Part shown: positions 24,280-33,245 of the stretch, one piece after another
How the letters are laid out: every line of letters starts with the position of its first letter
Position numbering within the stretch: position 1 is the first letter of the stretch
Assembly (NCBI GenBank): GCA_041649415.1
Contig: JBAZND010000004.1
Span: 1-61,936, forward strand
DNA from: JALOAR01 sp041649415
Lineage (GTDB): Bacteria; Patescibacteriota; Minisyncoccia; UBA6257; Colwellbacteraceae
DNA length: 61,936 nt
Reading direction: 5' to 3'
Made by a program: the position numbers and the translations under genes
Notes under the pieces: model-generated
Told to the model about the DNA's origin: nothing
Databases searched by the model: none
Seen by the model: only the letters and a program-made list of their open reading frames with translations

Positions 24280-24708
24280 TTATTTTACTTTCACCGTAAG
24301 CGGAGTAGAAAGATGTCCTTCTCCCAGATCGTTTATCGCCGCGACTCTGTAATAATATGTCCCGCCCGATTTGGCTTCTTTATCTTCAAAACCCGGTTGG
24401 CTGCTCCCGCCGATTATGAGTAAATTATCGGTAGAAGTCCCTCTGTAGATACGATATCCGTTAAGCTTCGCCTTCATGATAGGGCTCCAAGTAAGAGTTA
24501 CCTCGCCGTTGTGAATGTCGGCGGTAAGACCCTTAATTTTAGCCGGAATCATCCCAAACGAAGCATCTGTTTCCACGCCCGCCATATTAAGCGAAGCGAG
24601 TGAAACTTCCTTAAAAGCCGCTATGGTATGTTTGGCCACAAAACCAAATCCGAAGAAAACAATAAGTAAAATTAGAAGTATTAACAGCTGTTTATTAGTA
24701 GGTGCCAT
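24280..24708 (-). CDS. membrane-anchored single FnIII-domain protein
   Basis: The protein has 142 residues: one membrane segment (about 8-30), a short linker, and an FnIII fold from about 58 (GLTADIHNGEVTLTWSP, LNGYRIYRG, YYYRVAAINDLGEG) to the C-terminus. Likely exposed on the cell surface. A TTGACATTTAGTCAA inverted repeat at 24729-24743 lies just upstream and could be a -35 region with an operator-like palindrome. Confidence 0.75.
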   Translation of the reverse strand: MAPTNKQLLILLILLIVFFGFGFVAKHTIAAFKEVSLASLNMAGVETDASFGMIPAKIKGLTADIHNGEVTLTWSPIMKAKLNGYRIYRGTSTDNLLIIGGSSQPGFEDKEAKSGGTYYYRVAAINDLGEGHLSTPLTVKVK

Positions 24709-24777
24709 CTTTTAAACAAAGCATATTTTTGACTAAATGTCAAGTGTCTTGCCTGCCGCCAGGCTAGGAGCGGCAAT

Positions 24778-27186
24778 TTATATCAAAATATTTATGAGCC
24801 TCTCCGGCACAAAAAACGTTTTTTTGATATTCGCCTCTCCTATCAGATCTCTCACTCTCTCTTCCGTAAGAGCAATCTCTAAAGCGTCCTTTTCGCTAAG
24901 TCCCCTCGCCGCTTTTACGGTATGACGCGTTTTTCCGTTTATTTGGACAACAAGCGTAAACGTATCCTGCTTCAAAGCTTTCTTGTCATATTCCGGCCAT
25001 TTTGCTTTATGAATGCTCGGCCTATTGCCGATAATCTCCCATAGCTCTTCAGCGATATATGGCGCAAGCGGCGCAAGTAAAACAAGAAACGTTTCAAAAT
25101 CTTTTTTGGTGACTGCTTCCGGATTCTCCGTAAAAATATTTAAGGCAATCATAAGTTCCGCGATAGCCGTATTATATTTTAGAGTTCCAATGTCTTCGGT
25201 TACTTCCTTTATCGTCTTATGCATATGACGCGATAAATCTTTCTCTTTGCCTCTAAAGCTCGTGCCGAACGACCAAACTCTTCCCAAAAACCTTGTTATG
25301 CCGACCATTCCCGCATCGCGAAAATCGCCCCCTTCTTCAAGCGGCCCCAAAAACATCAAGTGAAGCCTCAAGGCGTCCGCTCCGAATTCTTTAATGTATT
25401 CATCCGGATTCACCACGTTGCCTTTAGACTTACTCATCTTTGCTCCGTCCCGAATGATTAATCCATGCGCTCTGAATTTGGTGAAAGGCTCTTCAAAATC
25501 TATGTAACCCATGTCTTTCAAAGCCATCGTCACAAACCTTGAATACAAAAGATGCAACACGGAGTGTTCCGCCCCGCCGAGATACATGTTAACCGGTAGC
25601 CACTTTTTGGTTATTCTTTTATCAAATGCCGCCTTTTTTGATTTAAGCGACGGATATCTCAGATAATACCAAGAAGAATCAAGGAATGTATCCGAAACAT
25701 CCGTTTCTCTTTCGGCCGCCCCTCCGCACTTTGGACACTTTACGTTTTTAAAAGATTTAATAGAAGCCAAAGGCGATTCCCCCGTTCCCGTGGGACGGAA
25801 TTCTTTAACGTAAGGCAGAAGAATCGGCAATTTGTTTTCCGAAACGGAAAACCATCCCGGGTTCAAAAGCTCCCCCGCGTTATATCTTTTCCTTTCCTTC
25901 CCCTTCGCGGCTTTTATTTTCTCCGCGCAATTCTTGCAGTAAATTAAAGGAATCGGCGGTCCCCAATATCTCTGTCTTGAAATAAGCCAGTCCCTTAATC
26001 TGTATTGGGTAGCCGATCTTCCATGAATCTGTTTCGCTATTTTCTCTTTGGGAACGAGTGGTGCTTTAACGACCGGTAAATTAAACTTCTCGGCAAATTC
26101 CAAGTCTCTCTCATCATAAGCGGGCACGGCCATTATTGCCCCCGTTCCGTAGCCCGAAAGAACGTAGTCCGACACCCAAACTGGTATCTCCATTCCGTTT
26201 GCCGGATTTATCGCCTTCACGCCTTTCAGTTCTATTCCGGTTTTGGCTGTAAGTTCGGATATTCTTTCCGCTTCCGGTTTATTTTGAACGGCCCAAGCAT
26301 ATTCTTCCAATTCTTTTTGATTTGAAATCGCCGGTTTTAACTTCTCCAAAAGTTCAGCGTCTGGCGCTATGACGATAAACGTTGCTCCAAGCATAGTATC
26401 CGCCCGCGTCGTGAAGATTTCCGCTTTGACCGGCTTCGCGAGGCCTGCGCCGATAATCATAAAATCCGCTTTGTGCCCTTCCGATTTGCCTATCCAATTC
26501 CTTTGCGCGATTTTCACCTTCTCCGACCAGTCAATTTTATCCAGGTTTCTTAAAAGTTTAGAGGCGTATTTCGTAATGCCAAAGAACCACTGCTCCAGCT
26601 CTTTTCTCGTGACTTCGCTGTCGCACCTCTCGCATCTTCCCGCTATAACCTGTTCGTCAGCCAAAACAGTCTTGCACGACGGACACCAATTGACCGGCGC
26701 TCTTTTTAGATACGCGAGACCGTTTTTGAACATCTGGACAAAAAGCCATTGCGTCCACTTGTAATATTCGGGGTCATAAGTCTCCAAACGGTTGTCCCAC
26801 GCAAACCCATTTCCGATCATTTGGAGCTGATGGTAAAAATTTTTCTCGGCAACTTTCGCCTGACTTACCGGATGCACCCCTTTCTTGAGCGCATAATTTT
26901 CCGAGTGTATTCCAAACCCGTCTAGCCCTATCGGCTCAAACACGTCGTTTCCCTTCATCCTCATAAACCGTCCGTAAATGTCCGAACCGGTAAAAGCATA
27001 CACATTCCCTACATGCAACCCTTCGGCGGAAGGATAAGGGAACATCATCAAGTTATAGTAGGGAGCCTTTGCTCTCGCTATGTCCGGCTGGTAAGTTTTT
27101 CTCTTTATCCAATAATCGGACCACTTTTTCTGGACTTTGCTGAAAGGATATTCCTTTGGCGGATTTTTCTTTCCGGTTCTCTGCAT
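24778..27186 (-). CDS. leuS: leucyl-tRNA synthetase
   Basis: The protein has 802 residues, a normal length for bacterial LeuRS. Class I motifs seen are the HIGH variant PSAEGLHVGNVYAF and KMSKSKGNVVNPD. The CP1 editing domain carries GTGAIMAVPAYDERD. A zinc-binding CPSC and CERCDSE occur in the insertion. The C-terminal extension is present to TFFVPERLINILI. It attaches leucine to tRNA-Leu, of which two genes lie in this window. It is the last of the minus-strand block tatD-metG-AI-2E. Confidence 0.97.
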   Translation of the reverse strand: MQRTGKKNPPKEYPFSKVQKKWSDYWIKRKTYQPDIARAKAPYYNLMMFPYPSAEGLHVGNVYAFTGSDIYGRFMRMKGNDVFEPIGLDGFGIHSENYALKKGVHPVSQAKVAEKNFYHQLQMIGNGFAWDNRLETYDPEYYKWTQWLFVQMFKNGLAYLKRAPVNWCPSCKTVLADEQVIAGRCERCDSEVTRKELEQWFFGITKYASKLLRNLDKIDWSEKVKIAQRNWIGKSEGHKADFMIIGAGLAKPVKAEIFTTRADTMLGATFIVIAPDAELLEKLKPAISNQKELEEYAWAVQNKPEAERISELTAKTGIELKGVKAINPANGMEIPVWVSDYVLSGYGTGAIMAVPAYDERDLEFAEKFNLPVVKAPLVPKEKIAKQIHGRSATQYRLRDWLISRQRYWGPPIPLIYCKNCAEKIKAAKGKERKRYNAGELLNPGWFSVSENKLPILLPYVKEFRPTGTGESPLASIKSFKNVKCPKCGGAAERETDVSDTFLDSSWYYLRYPSLKSKKAAFDKRITKKWLPVNMYLGGAEHSVLHLLYSRFVTMALKDMGYIDFEEPFTKFRAHGLIIRDGAKMSKSKGNVVNPDEYIKEFGADALRLHLMFLGPLEEGGDFRDAGMVGITRFLGRVWSFGTSFRGKEKDLSRHMHKTIKEVTEDIGTLKYNTAIAELMIALNIFTENPEAVTKKDFETFLVLLAPLAPYIAEELWEIIGNRPSIHKAKWPEYDKKALKQDTFTLVVQINGKTRHTVKAARGLSEKDALEIALTEERVRDLIGEANIKKTFFVPERLINILI

Positions 27187-27210
27187 TTTCCGTCGTTTAT
27201 TAATCCCATT

Positions 27211-28053
27211 TTAGCGACTTGCCCCGTCTATTGCAAAAAACTTAAGGGCGTTTTCCGTCGTAGCTTCCGCCAATTTTTCTACGCTAACCCCTTTGATTTC
27301 CGCCATTTTCATCGCCACGTAAGTCACGAATGAAGGTTCGTTTCTTTTTCCTCTGTAAGGCTCGGGCGTTACGTAAGGACAGTCTGTCTCCAAAAGTATC
27401 GCCGAGAGCGGCAGTTTTTTGATAAGTGGACCGAAGTTCGTTTTGTTTGGTTTAGAAGAACCCGCCTCGCCTCCGGCTCGCCGAGACGAAAAAGTTGTCG
27501 CCCCGCCAAAAGAGAAAACAAATCCCATATCCAAAAAACGTTCCGCGTCGCGTTCCATTCCCGAAAAAAAATGCATTAACGCCGGTCTATTCGCAAGTAA
27601 AAGATTTTCATTCTCTTTAAGAATGCCGTATAAATCGTCGTAAGCATCCCGACAGTGAATGACGAGCGGTTTCTTAACCTCGTCCGAGATCTCCATTTGT
27701 TTTATAAATAATTCTTTCTGCTCGCCTTTGTTGTCTGTATCACTGAAATACTCAAGCCCGCACTCTCCGACAGCAACGCACTTCGGATTCTCGGCCAGCA
27801 TTCTTAACGATCTCTGCCAATCTTCACGACCGTGAAGTTTGGCAGATTCTGAAGGATGAATTCCAACAGTCGCATAAACCCCTTCTTCATACTTCTCGGC
27901 AAGCTCTACGGCTCCCGCCGAGTTGCTTAAATCTGAACCGGAATTAATCATCCATACGCCGGCGGCTAGCGCTTTTTTTATCACCTCTTCTCTATCCGCG
28001 TCATAATCGGCAAATTGCACATGCGCGTGGGAATCAATAAATTTCGGTTTCAT
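27211..28053 (-). CDS. tatD: TatD-family metal-dependent DNase
   Basis: The protein has 280 residues. It has a TIM-barrel amidohydrolase layout with the metal-binding FIDSHAHVQF at the N-terminus, GECGLEYF, the HCRDAY box and LLETDCPYVTP near the C-terminus. The family has 3'-5' exonuclease activity on DNA. The start overlaps the metG stop by 4 nt, a common metG-tatD linkage in bacteria. Confidence 0.93.
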   Translation of the reverse strand: MKPKFIDSHAHVQFADYDADREEVIKKALAAGVWMINSGSDLSNSAGAVELAEKYEEGVYATVGIHPSESAKLHGREDWQRSLRMLAENPKCVAVGECGLEYFSDTDNKGEQKELFIKQMEISDEVKKPLVIHCRDAYDDLYGILKENENLLLANRPALMHFFSGMERDAERFLDMGFVFSFGGATTFSSRRAGGEAGSSKPNKTNFGPLIKKLPLSAILLETDCPYVTPEPYRGKRNEPSFVTYVAMKMAEIKGVSVEKLAEATTENALKFFAIDGASR

Positions 28054-29510
28054 TCTGCTCGGGGAAAAAGCGGCTTTATTTTCTTCGGGATGATGTAACC
28101 TGCTCTCACTGGGAATGCTTTAAGTATCTTCTCGGCCGTTTCAGGCATAAATGGCGTTAGCGCTTTCCCTATCTCCACGGCGAGTTCTGCGAGATCACGT
28201 GATATTTTCAAACCCGGATTCTTCCAAGGTTCGGTTTCGTTAATATACCCGTCTCCGAACTTAATTAAATCAAATATGGCCGCAAGCGCATCATGTAAAT
28301 GAAACTCGCTAATATGCTTCTCTACTCTCGCTTTCATTCTCCGTATTTCATCTCTGACTTCTTTTGACACAGACGACCCCACCGCCAGTTTTTCTCCTTT
28401 GACCAAGTTTGCCACGCGAGAGACGAAATTGCCGATTCCTTTCGCCAAATCATTGTTATATCTGTTTTTCAGCTTGCTCCACGAAAAATCACCGTCATCG
28501 TCGGAAGGTATTTCGCGAAGCAAATAGTAGCGAAGCGGATCCGAGCCGTATTTTTTAACCGCTTCAAATGGATCAATCACGTTTCCGAGCGTTTTGGACA
28601 TTTTCTGCCCGTCAACCGTCACAAATCCGTGAACCATCACGGATTTTGGCAATGACAACTTGGCAGACATCAGCATCGCCGGCCAGTAAATAGCGTGAAA
28701 CCTTATAATGTCTTTACCTACCAAATGCATGTCCGCCGGCCACCACTTATTGAAATTTCTGGCGTTTCTCCCATAACCAACAGCCGATAAATAATTAGAA
28801 AGTCCGTCACACCACACATACATCGTTTGGTCGCTATTTGGTATTGGTATTCCCCACGGGACGGATTTATTGGAACGGCTGAAACTTACGTCTTCAAGTC
28901 CTTCTCTCACAAAAGCAAGCACTTCGTTTTTTCTCTCCTCCGGCAGAATTTTAATTATTCCGCTCACTATCGCGACTTCCACTTCTCGCGCATATCTTGA
29001 AAGACGGAAAAAATAATTTTCCTCCGACACTCTTTCAGGAGGCTTTTTATGTAAAGGACATTCTCCGTCAACTAAGTCTTTTTCCGTTAAAAATTTTTCG
29101 CATCCGACGCAATATAAACCTTCATACTCCTTTTTATATATATCTCCGTTTTTTTCAAGTTCCGCCCAAAGTTTAAGCGCTCCCGGCCAATGCTTCCTCT
29201 TGTCGGACGTTCTTATAAAATCATCCGTGGAAAGATTAAGCGCCTTCCGAAGCGACTTAAAAGAGGCAGCTATCTCGTCTACAAACTGCTTTGCCGTTTT
29301 TCCGCTCTCGCGAGCAATTCTGTTTACCTTATCCCCGTGTTCGTCCGTTCCCGTGCTGAAAAACACCTCGTACCCGCCAGAACGCATATACCTCGCAATG
29401 ACATCCGCTTGAATAACTTCAAGAGCATAACCTATGTGAGGTCGGGCATTTACATAAGCGATGGACGTCGTTATGTAAAACTTTTTTTTCTTTCCGCTTT
29501 TTTTAGGCAT
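28050..29510 (-). CDS. metG: methionyl-tRNA synthetase
   Basis: The protein has 486 residues. Class I motifs are ARPHIGYALEV at the N-terminus and KMSKTLGNVIDP. The knuckle domain has CVGCEKF and ECPLH (a degenerate zinc pair). There is no C-terminal tRNA-binding EMAP-like domain, so this is the short form. It overlaps the AI-2E transporter gene by 8 nt. Confidence 0.96.
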   Translation of the reverse strand: MPKKSGKKKKFYITTSIAYVNARPHIGYALEVIQADVIARYMRSGGYEVFFSTGTDEHGDKVNRIARESGKTAKQFVDEIAASFKSLRKALNLSTDDFIRTSDKRKHWPGALKLWAELEKNGDIYKKEYEGLYCVGCEKFLTEKDLVDGECPLHKKPPERVSEENYFFRLSRYAREVEVAIVSGIIKILPEERKNEVLAFVREGLEDVSFSRSNKSVPWGIPIPNSDQTMYVWCDGLSNYLSAVGYGRNARNFNKWWPADMHLVGKDIIRFHAIYWPAMLMSAKLSLPKSVMVHGFVTVDGQKMSKTLGNVIDPFEAVKKYGSDPLRYYLLREIPSDDDGDFSWSKLKNRYNNDLAKGIGNFVSRVANLVKGEKLAVGSSVSKEVRDEIRRMKARVEKHISEFHLHDALAAIFDLIKFGDGYINETEPWKNPGLKISRDLAELAVEIGKALTPFMPETAEKILKAFPVRAGYIIPKKIKPLFPRAE

Positions 29511-30537
29511 TTCCCTCTCTCGCCAATCGTTTCTTTTCCAATTTCTCCTCTATCACATCCTGCAGAATAACCGAAACCGGAACGGCCATAACCATTCCGA
29601 TTACTCCGAATAATTGAAATCCGGCCATTATTGAGAAAAGGGCTACTACCGGATGAATGTTTACCGCCTTTTTCATAAAGAACGGCACGAGCAAATTATT
29701 TTCAACTTGCTGCACTACGATAAATAAAAGTAACGTGTAAAGTCCGAGCGGGAGCGAACTGGATAAAGCGATTATCGTCCCGACCGCGCCGGAAAAAATA
29801 GGGCCGACCACCGGCATGATTTCAAAAACGGCAGCAAGGAGCCCTATGATAAAGGCGTATTTTACTCCAAGCGCCCAAAGCCCTAAGGCAACAAGCGTTC
29901 CGACGACAAGTGATAAGAGCAACTGAGCCTGAAGCCATCTGCCTATCTTCTTTTTTGAGCGATAATATACTCTAAGCACTGATTCCTCCACTCTCTCCGG
30001 TAACGCGGCCCGCAATAATCTGCCCACTCCGTCTTGCGATACCGTGAGATAAAAAGAAATAATGAATATGGAAACGGCGCTTACCAGCCCCCCAAGTATT
30101 CCGCCAATGGTTTGCGCCACCGGCGCCGCGCCTTTCAATATGACACCCGCTATTTGCCCGAGACTTACCAGGGAAAAATTCTTGGTAACGGCGTCAATCA
30201 GCGGCGAGACGTCTTTGAAGAAAGAGTCCGCCGCCGTTCCGGCAAATTGGCTTATAAGAGACGTAAGCTCTATTACCGTAACGGGCAGCACCAGCGCCAC
30301 AATAAGAGCAACGACCAGGATAACTACCGCGAATATGAGAGCAGTCGCCAAAATTCTCGGGAATTTGAGTTTGCGATATAGAAAGTCTACGGGGGCGTCT
30401 AAGGCTGACGATATCACGATGGCTGAAAGAAGAGCGACCAAAGCATCCCTCGCAAAATACGCCGCGATAAGAAGCGCGATTACCGCGATGATACGCCATA
30501 TGGTAACCCAACTGATATTGTGCGCCTCGATGTGCAT
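29503..30537 (-). CDS. AI-2E/PerM-family transporter
   Basis: The protein has 344 residues with about eight hydrophobic segments. The PerM-like core GVKYAFIIGLLAAVFEIMPVVGPIFSGAVG and LVPFFMKKAVNIHPVVALFSIMAG are highly characteristic. The family is broad (export of signals, Na+/H+ exchange), so the substrate is not predicted. It is co-oriented with metG downstream and the M16 peptidase upstream. Confidence 0.9.
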   Translation of the reverse strand: MHIEAHNISWVTIWRIIAVIALLIAAYFARDALVALLSAIVISSALDAPVDFLYRKLKFPRILATALIFAVVILVVALIVALVLPVTVIELTSLISQFAGTAADSFFKDVSPLIDAVTKNFSLVSLGQIAGVILKGAAPVAQTIGGILGGLVSAVSIFIISFYLTVSQDGVGRLLRAALPERVEESVLRVYYRSKKKIGRWLQAQLLLSLVVGTLVALGLWALGVKYAFIIGLLAAVFEIMPVVGPIFSGAVGTIIALSSSLPLGLYTLLLFIVVQQVENNLLVPFFMKKAVNIHPVVALFSIMAGFQLFGVIGMVMAVPVSVILQDVIEEKLEKKRLAREGNA

Positions 30538-30564
30538 CCCTCTATGTTTTTAATATAACCTAAC

Positions 30565-31848
30565 TCAAGAAAGTTTGAAAACGTTTTGCGTGTCCGCTTT
30601 AACCTTCTCGGAAACGTCGCCAATGGCTGAAAGGTTGATTCTTTCATTCGTTATGATGTCTTTCGCCACATTCATAACATCTTCGGCCGTAACGTTCTTT
30701 ATTCCCTCTAGTATCTCTTCTGGTGTTCGCACTGTTCCGGTTACAGCTTCTTCCGCGCCGTAAAATCCGGCGACTTCATCCGAAGTCTCAAGCTGCAGCA
30801 CTAATTCGCCTGAAAGATGCTCTTTAGCCCTGTTTAATTCCTCTTCATTTACCTGTTTTTCTCTAATTTTAGAGAGTTCTTGCACTATCGCTTCGGTTAC
30901 TTGAGGAACGCGTTTTTTGTCTATTCCCGCGCCTAAAGCTAGAAAACCGTGATCCGAAAGCAACTCGGGAAAACCGTTCATATAATAGGCGGCGCCCATC
31001 TCTTCTCTTATCTTTATGTAAAGCCTTGAAGATGACGAACCTCCCAAAATATCCGTAAGCACCGAAAGCGCGTATCGCCTCTTATCCGTCAAACCAAAAG
31101 CTTTGATTCCGATGGCCATGTGTGTTTGGTCAGTCGGCTTGTCTCTGAAGAAAACCTGCGGCGTGGATTGGGTCTCAACCATTTTTTGTTTGCTAACCGG
31201 TTTACCCGAGCCGATTCCCGCAAAATATTCGGTAATAACCGCCTCCGGGTTCATCCCAAGCCCTCCGGCAACAACAACGGTCGTCTTGGAAGCGATGTAA
31301 TGCAAATTTCTATAAGCGACAATATCATTCCTTGAAAGCTTTTTAATTATCTCCTTTGTTCCGGCAATGCATCTGCCCGCCGGCTGGTCGCCATACATTA
31401 GATAAAAAAGGTCATCCCACATTTTCCTTGCCGGCAAGTCTTCAAACATATTAATCTCCTCAATAATCACTCCTCGCTCTTTATTCATTTCTTCTTCTTG
31501 GATCAAAGGATTGAGGTATAAGTCGCTTACGACATCCAGTATCTTTTGAAAATTCTTATTCGCGGCTTTCGCGTAATAGCCAGTTGTTTCGTTTCCGGTA
31601 AAGGCGTTATGCTCCGCTCCGAGTCCGTCCAGTTCGTTATTTATGAGGCTTGCCTTTGGTCTCTTCTTAGTCCCCTTAAAGCTAAGATGCTCCAAAAAAT
31701 GAGAAATACCGTTGATTTCCTTTCCTTCATATTCCGAGCCCGTAGACACAAGCACAAGCACGGTAGTCGCAAGACTTTGCGGCTCCGGCACAAATATATA
31801 TCTCATCCCGTTGGGGAAGGTTTTTTTGACGTAAGGAAGGCCAGCCAT
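30565..31848 (-). CDS. M16 (insulinase/mitochondrial processing peptidase-like) zinc peptidase
   Basis: The protein has 427 residues. The inverted zinc motif HFLEH is within ISHFLEHLSFKGT, with the distal Glu expected in the NERGVIIEEINMFED helix. The second half (GGSSSSRLYIKIREE) matches the inactive M16 domain with its R/Y substrate motif. The protein has no signal peptide, so it is probably cytoplasmic. A role in peptide turnover is the family default. Confidence 0.93.
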   Translation of the reverse strand: MAGLPYVKKTFPNGMRYIFVPEPQSLATTVLVLVSTGSEYEGKEINGISHFLEHLSFKGTKKRPKASLINNELDGLGAEHNAFTGNETTGYYAKAANKNFQKILDVVSDLYLNPLIQEEEMNKERGVIIEEINMFEDLPARKMWDDLFYLMYGDQPAGRCIAGTKEIIKKLSRNDIVAYRNLHYIASKTTVVVAGGLGMNPEAVITEYFAGIGSGKPVSKQKMVETQSTPQVFFRDKPTDQTHMAIGIKAFGLTDKRRYALSVLTDILGGSSSSRLYIKIREEMGAAYYMNGFPELLSDHGFLALGAGIDKKRVPQVTEAIVQELSKIREKQVNEEELNRAKEHLSGELVLQLETSDEVAGFYGAEEAVTGTVRTPEEILEGIKNVTAEDVMNVAKDIITNERINLSAIGDVSEKVKADTQNVFKLS

Positions 31849-31883
31849 GTCGGGGCTAATACTTAGCTCGTTTTGTCAAAAAG

Positions 31884-33236
31884 TCAAAAAGGCCACCATT
31901 TCGAGCGAACTTTGTCAACCGGCAGCTCCTCCCCTCGCAAGTAAGCCAAAAGATTATTCATGTTAATTCTTTTCTGCCCCATCGTGTCCCTATCACGAAC
32001 GGTGGCTTTGCCATCTTTTAGACTTTCAAAGTCCACCGTAACGCAATAGGGAGTTCCTATTTCATCCTGCCTCCTATATCTCTTACCGATACTTTGCGTT
32101 TCATCATACGTAACGGTGAATTCTTTTCGCAAATCTGCCGCGAGTTTTCTGGATTTAGCGGATAAATCGGCCTTTTTTGAAAGCGGCAGCACGGCCACTT
32201 TAACGGGTGCGAGCCATTCGGGAAATTTCATCACTACTCTTACGTCGCTTTCACCCTTCTCGGCTGTTGGCGCATTTTCTTCGGTATAAGCCGAACACAT
32301 CGCCGCGAGAACGGTACGCTCCACGCCAAACGTCGGCTCGATTACGTGCGGAATATATTCATTACCCGTTTCAGCGTCTTTATATTTAAGTCCATGATTT
32401 TTTAAATCAAAATCCGTCCGATATGCGAGTCCGTAAAGTTCCCTTTGTCCGAAAGGAAACTTGTATTCAAAATCAACAGTCCTCTTTGAATAATGGGCAA
32501 GTTCTTCCTTTGACACCTCCATTTCGTAGATCTCCTCCGTTTTAATGCCTGCATGTGCAATCCAGCTCTTCATCTCTTCTTTCCAAAACTCAAAAACTTT
32601 CTGCCAATCGGCATCAGTCTTGGGAACCGGAATGAAATATTCTATTTCCATCTGCTCAAATTCCCTCGTGCGAAAAATGTAATTGCCCGGCGTTATTTCA
32701 TTCCTAAAAGCTTTCCCGATTTGGGCAATGCCGAACGGCGGCTTTGTTCTAAGCGAATCAACGACATTTTGGAAATTAATGAACATCCCCTGCGCCGTTT
32801 CCGGCCTAAAATAAACTTCGCTTGATTTATCTTCCGTTGCCCCTAAATGAGTCTTAAGCATCATATTGAATTGCCGTGATTCCATTAACTTCCCGCCGCA
32901 TTTTGGGCATTTATTTTCTTCAAGCTGGTCTGTCCTAAATCGTTCATGGCAATCCTCACATTCGGAAAGAGGGTCGTTGAAATTCGCCATGTGCCCGCTT
33001 GCCTCCCAAACTTTATTGTTCATTATGAGAGCGGTATCAATTCCTACCATGTCTTCCCTTCTCCTTACGAAGCGGTTCCACCATTCGGCTTTAATATTCA
33101 TTTTCATCTCCGCCCCAAGCGGGCCGAAATCCCATGCGTTTTGAAGCCCTCCATATATTTCGCTTCCCGGATAAATAAATCCCCGTCTTTTGGCGAGTGA
33201 AATTATTTTATCCATTTTATCCTGACTATTTTCCAT
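31884..33236 (-). CDS. glyS: glycyl-tRNA synthetase, alpha2 (class IIa) type
   Basis: The protein has 450 residues. The single-chain homodimeric type is shown by RRGFIYPGSEIYGGLQNAWDFGP, the zinc-like CEDC..CPKCGG insert, motif 2 (GKAFRNEITP) and motif 3 (GVERTVLAAMC), followed by the anticodon-binding domain. It charges tRNA-Gly. Many bacteria use the alpha2beta2 enzyme instead; this type is usual in CPR and Firmicutes lineages. Confidence 0.95.
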   Translation of the reverse strand: MENSQDKMDKIISLAKRRGFIYPGSEIYGGLQNAWDFGPLGAEMKMNIKAEWWNRFVRRREDMVGIDTALIMNNKVWEASGHMANFNDPLSECEDCHERFRTDQLEENKCPKCGGKLMESRQFNMMLKTHLGATEDKSSEVYFRPETAQGMFINFQNVVDSLRTKPPFGIAQIGKAFRNEITPGNYIFRTREFEQMEIEYFIPVPKTDADWQKVFEFWKEEMKSWIAHAGIKTEEIYEMEVSKEELAHYSKRTVDFEYKFPFGQRELYGLAYRTDFDLKNHGLKYKDAETGNEYIPHVIEPTFGVERTVLAAMCSAYTEENAPTAEKGESDVRVVMKFPEWLAPVKVAVLPLSKKADLSAKSRKLAADLRKEFTVTYDETQSIGKRYRRQDEIGTPYCVTVDFESLKDGKATVRDRDTMGQKRINMNNLLAYLRGEELPVDKVRSKWWPF

Positions 33237-33245
33237 TTACATTTT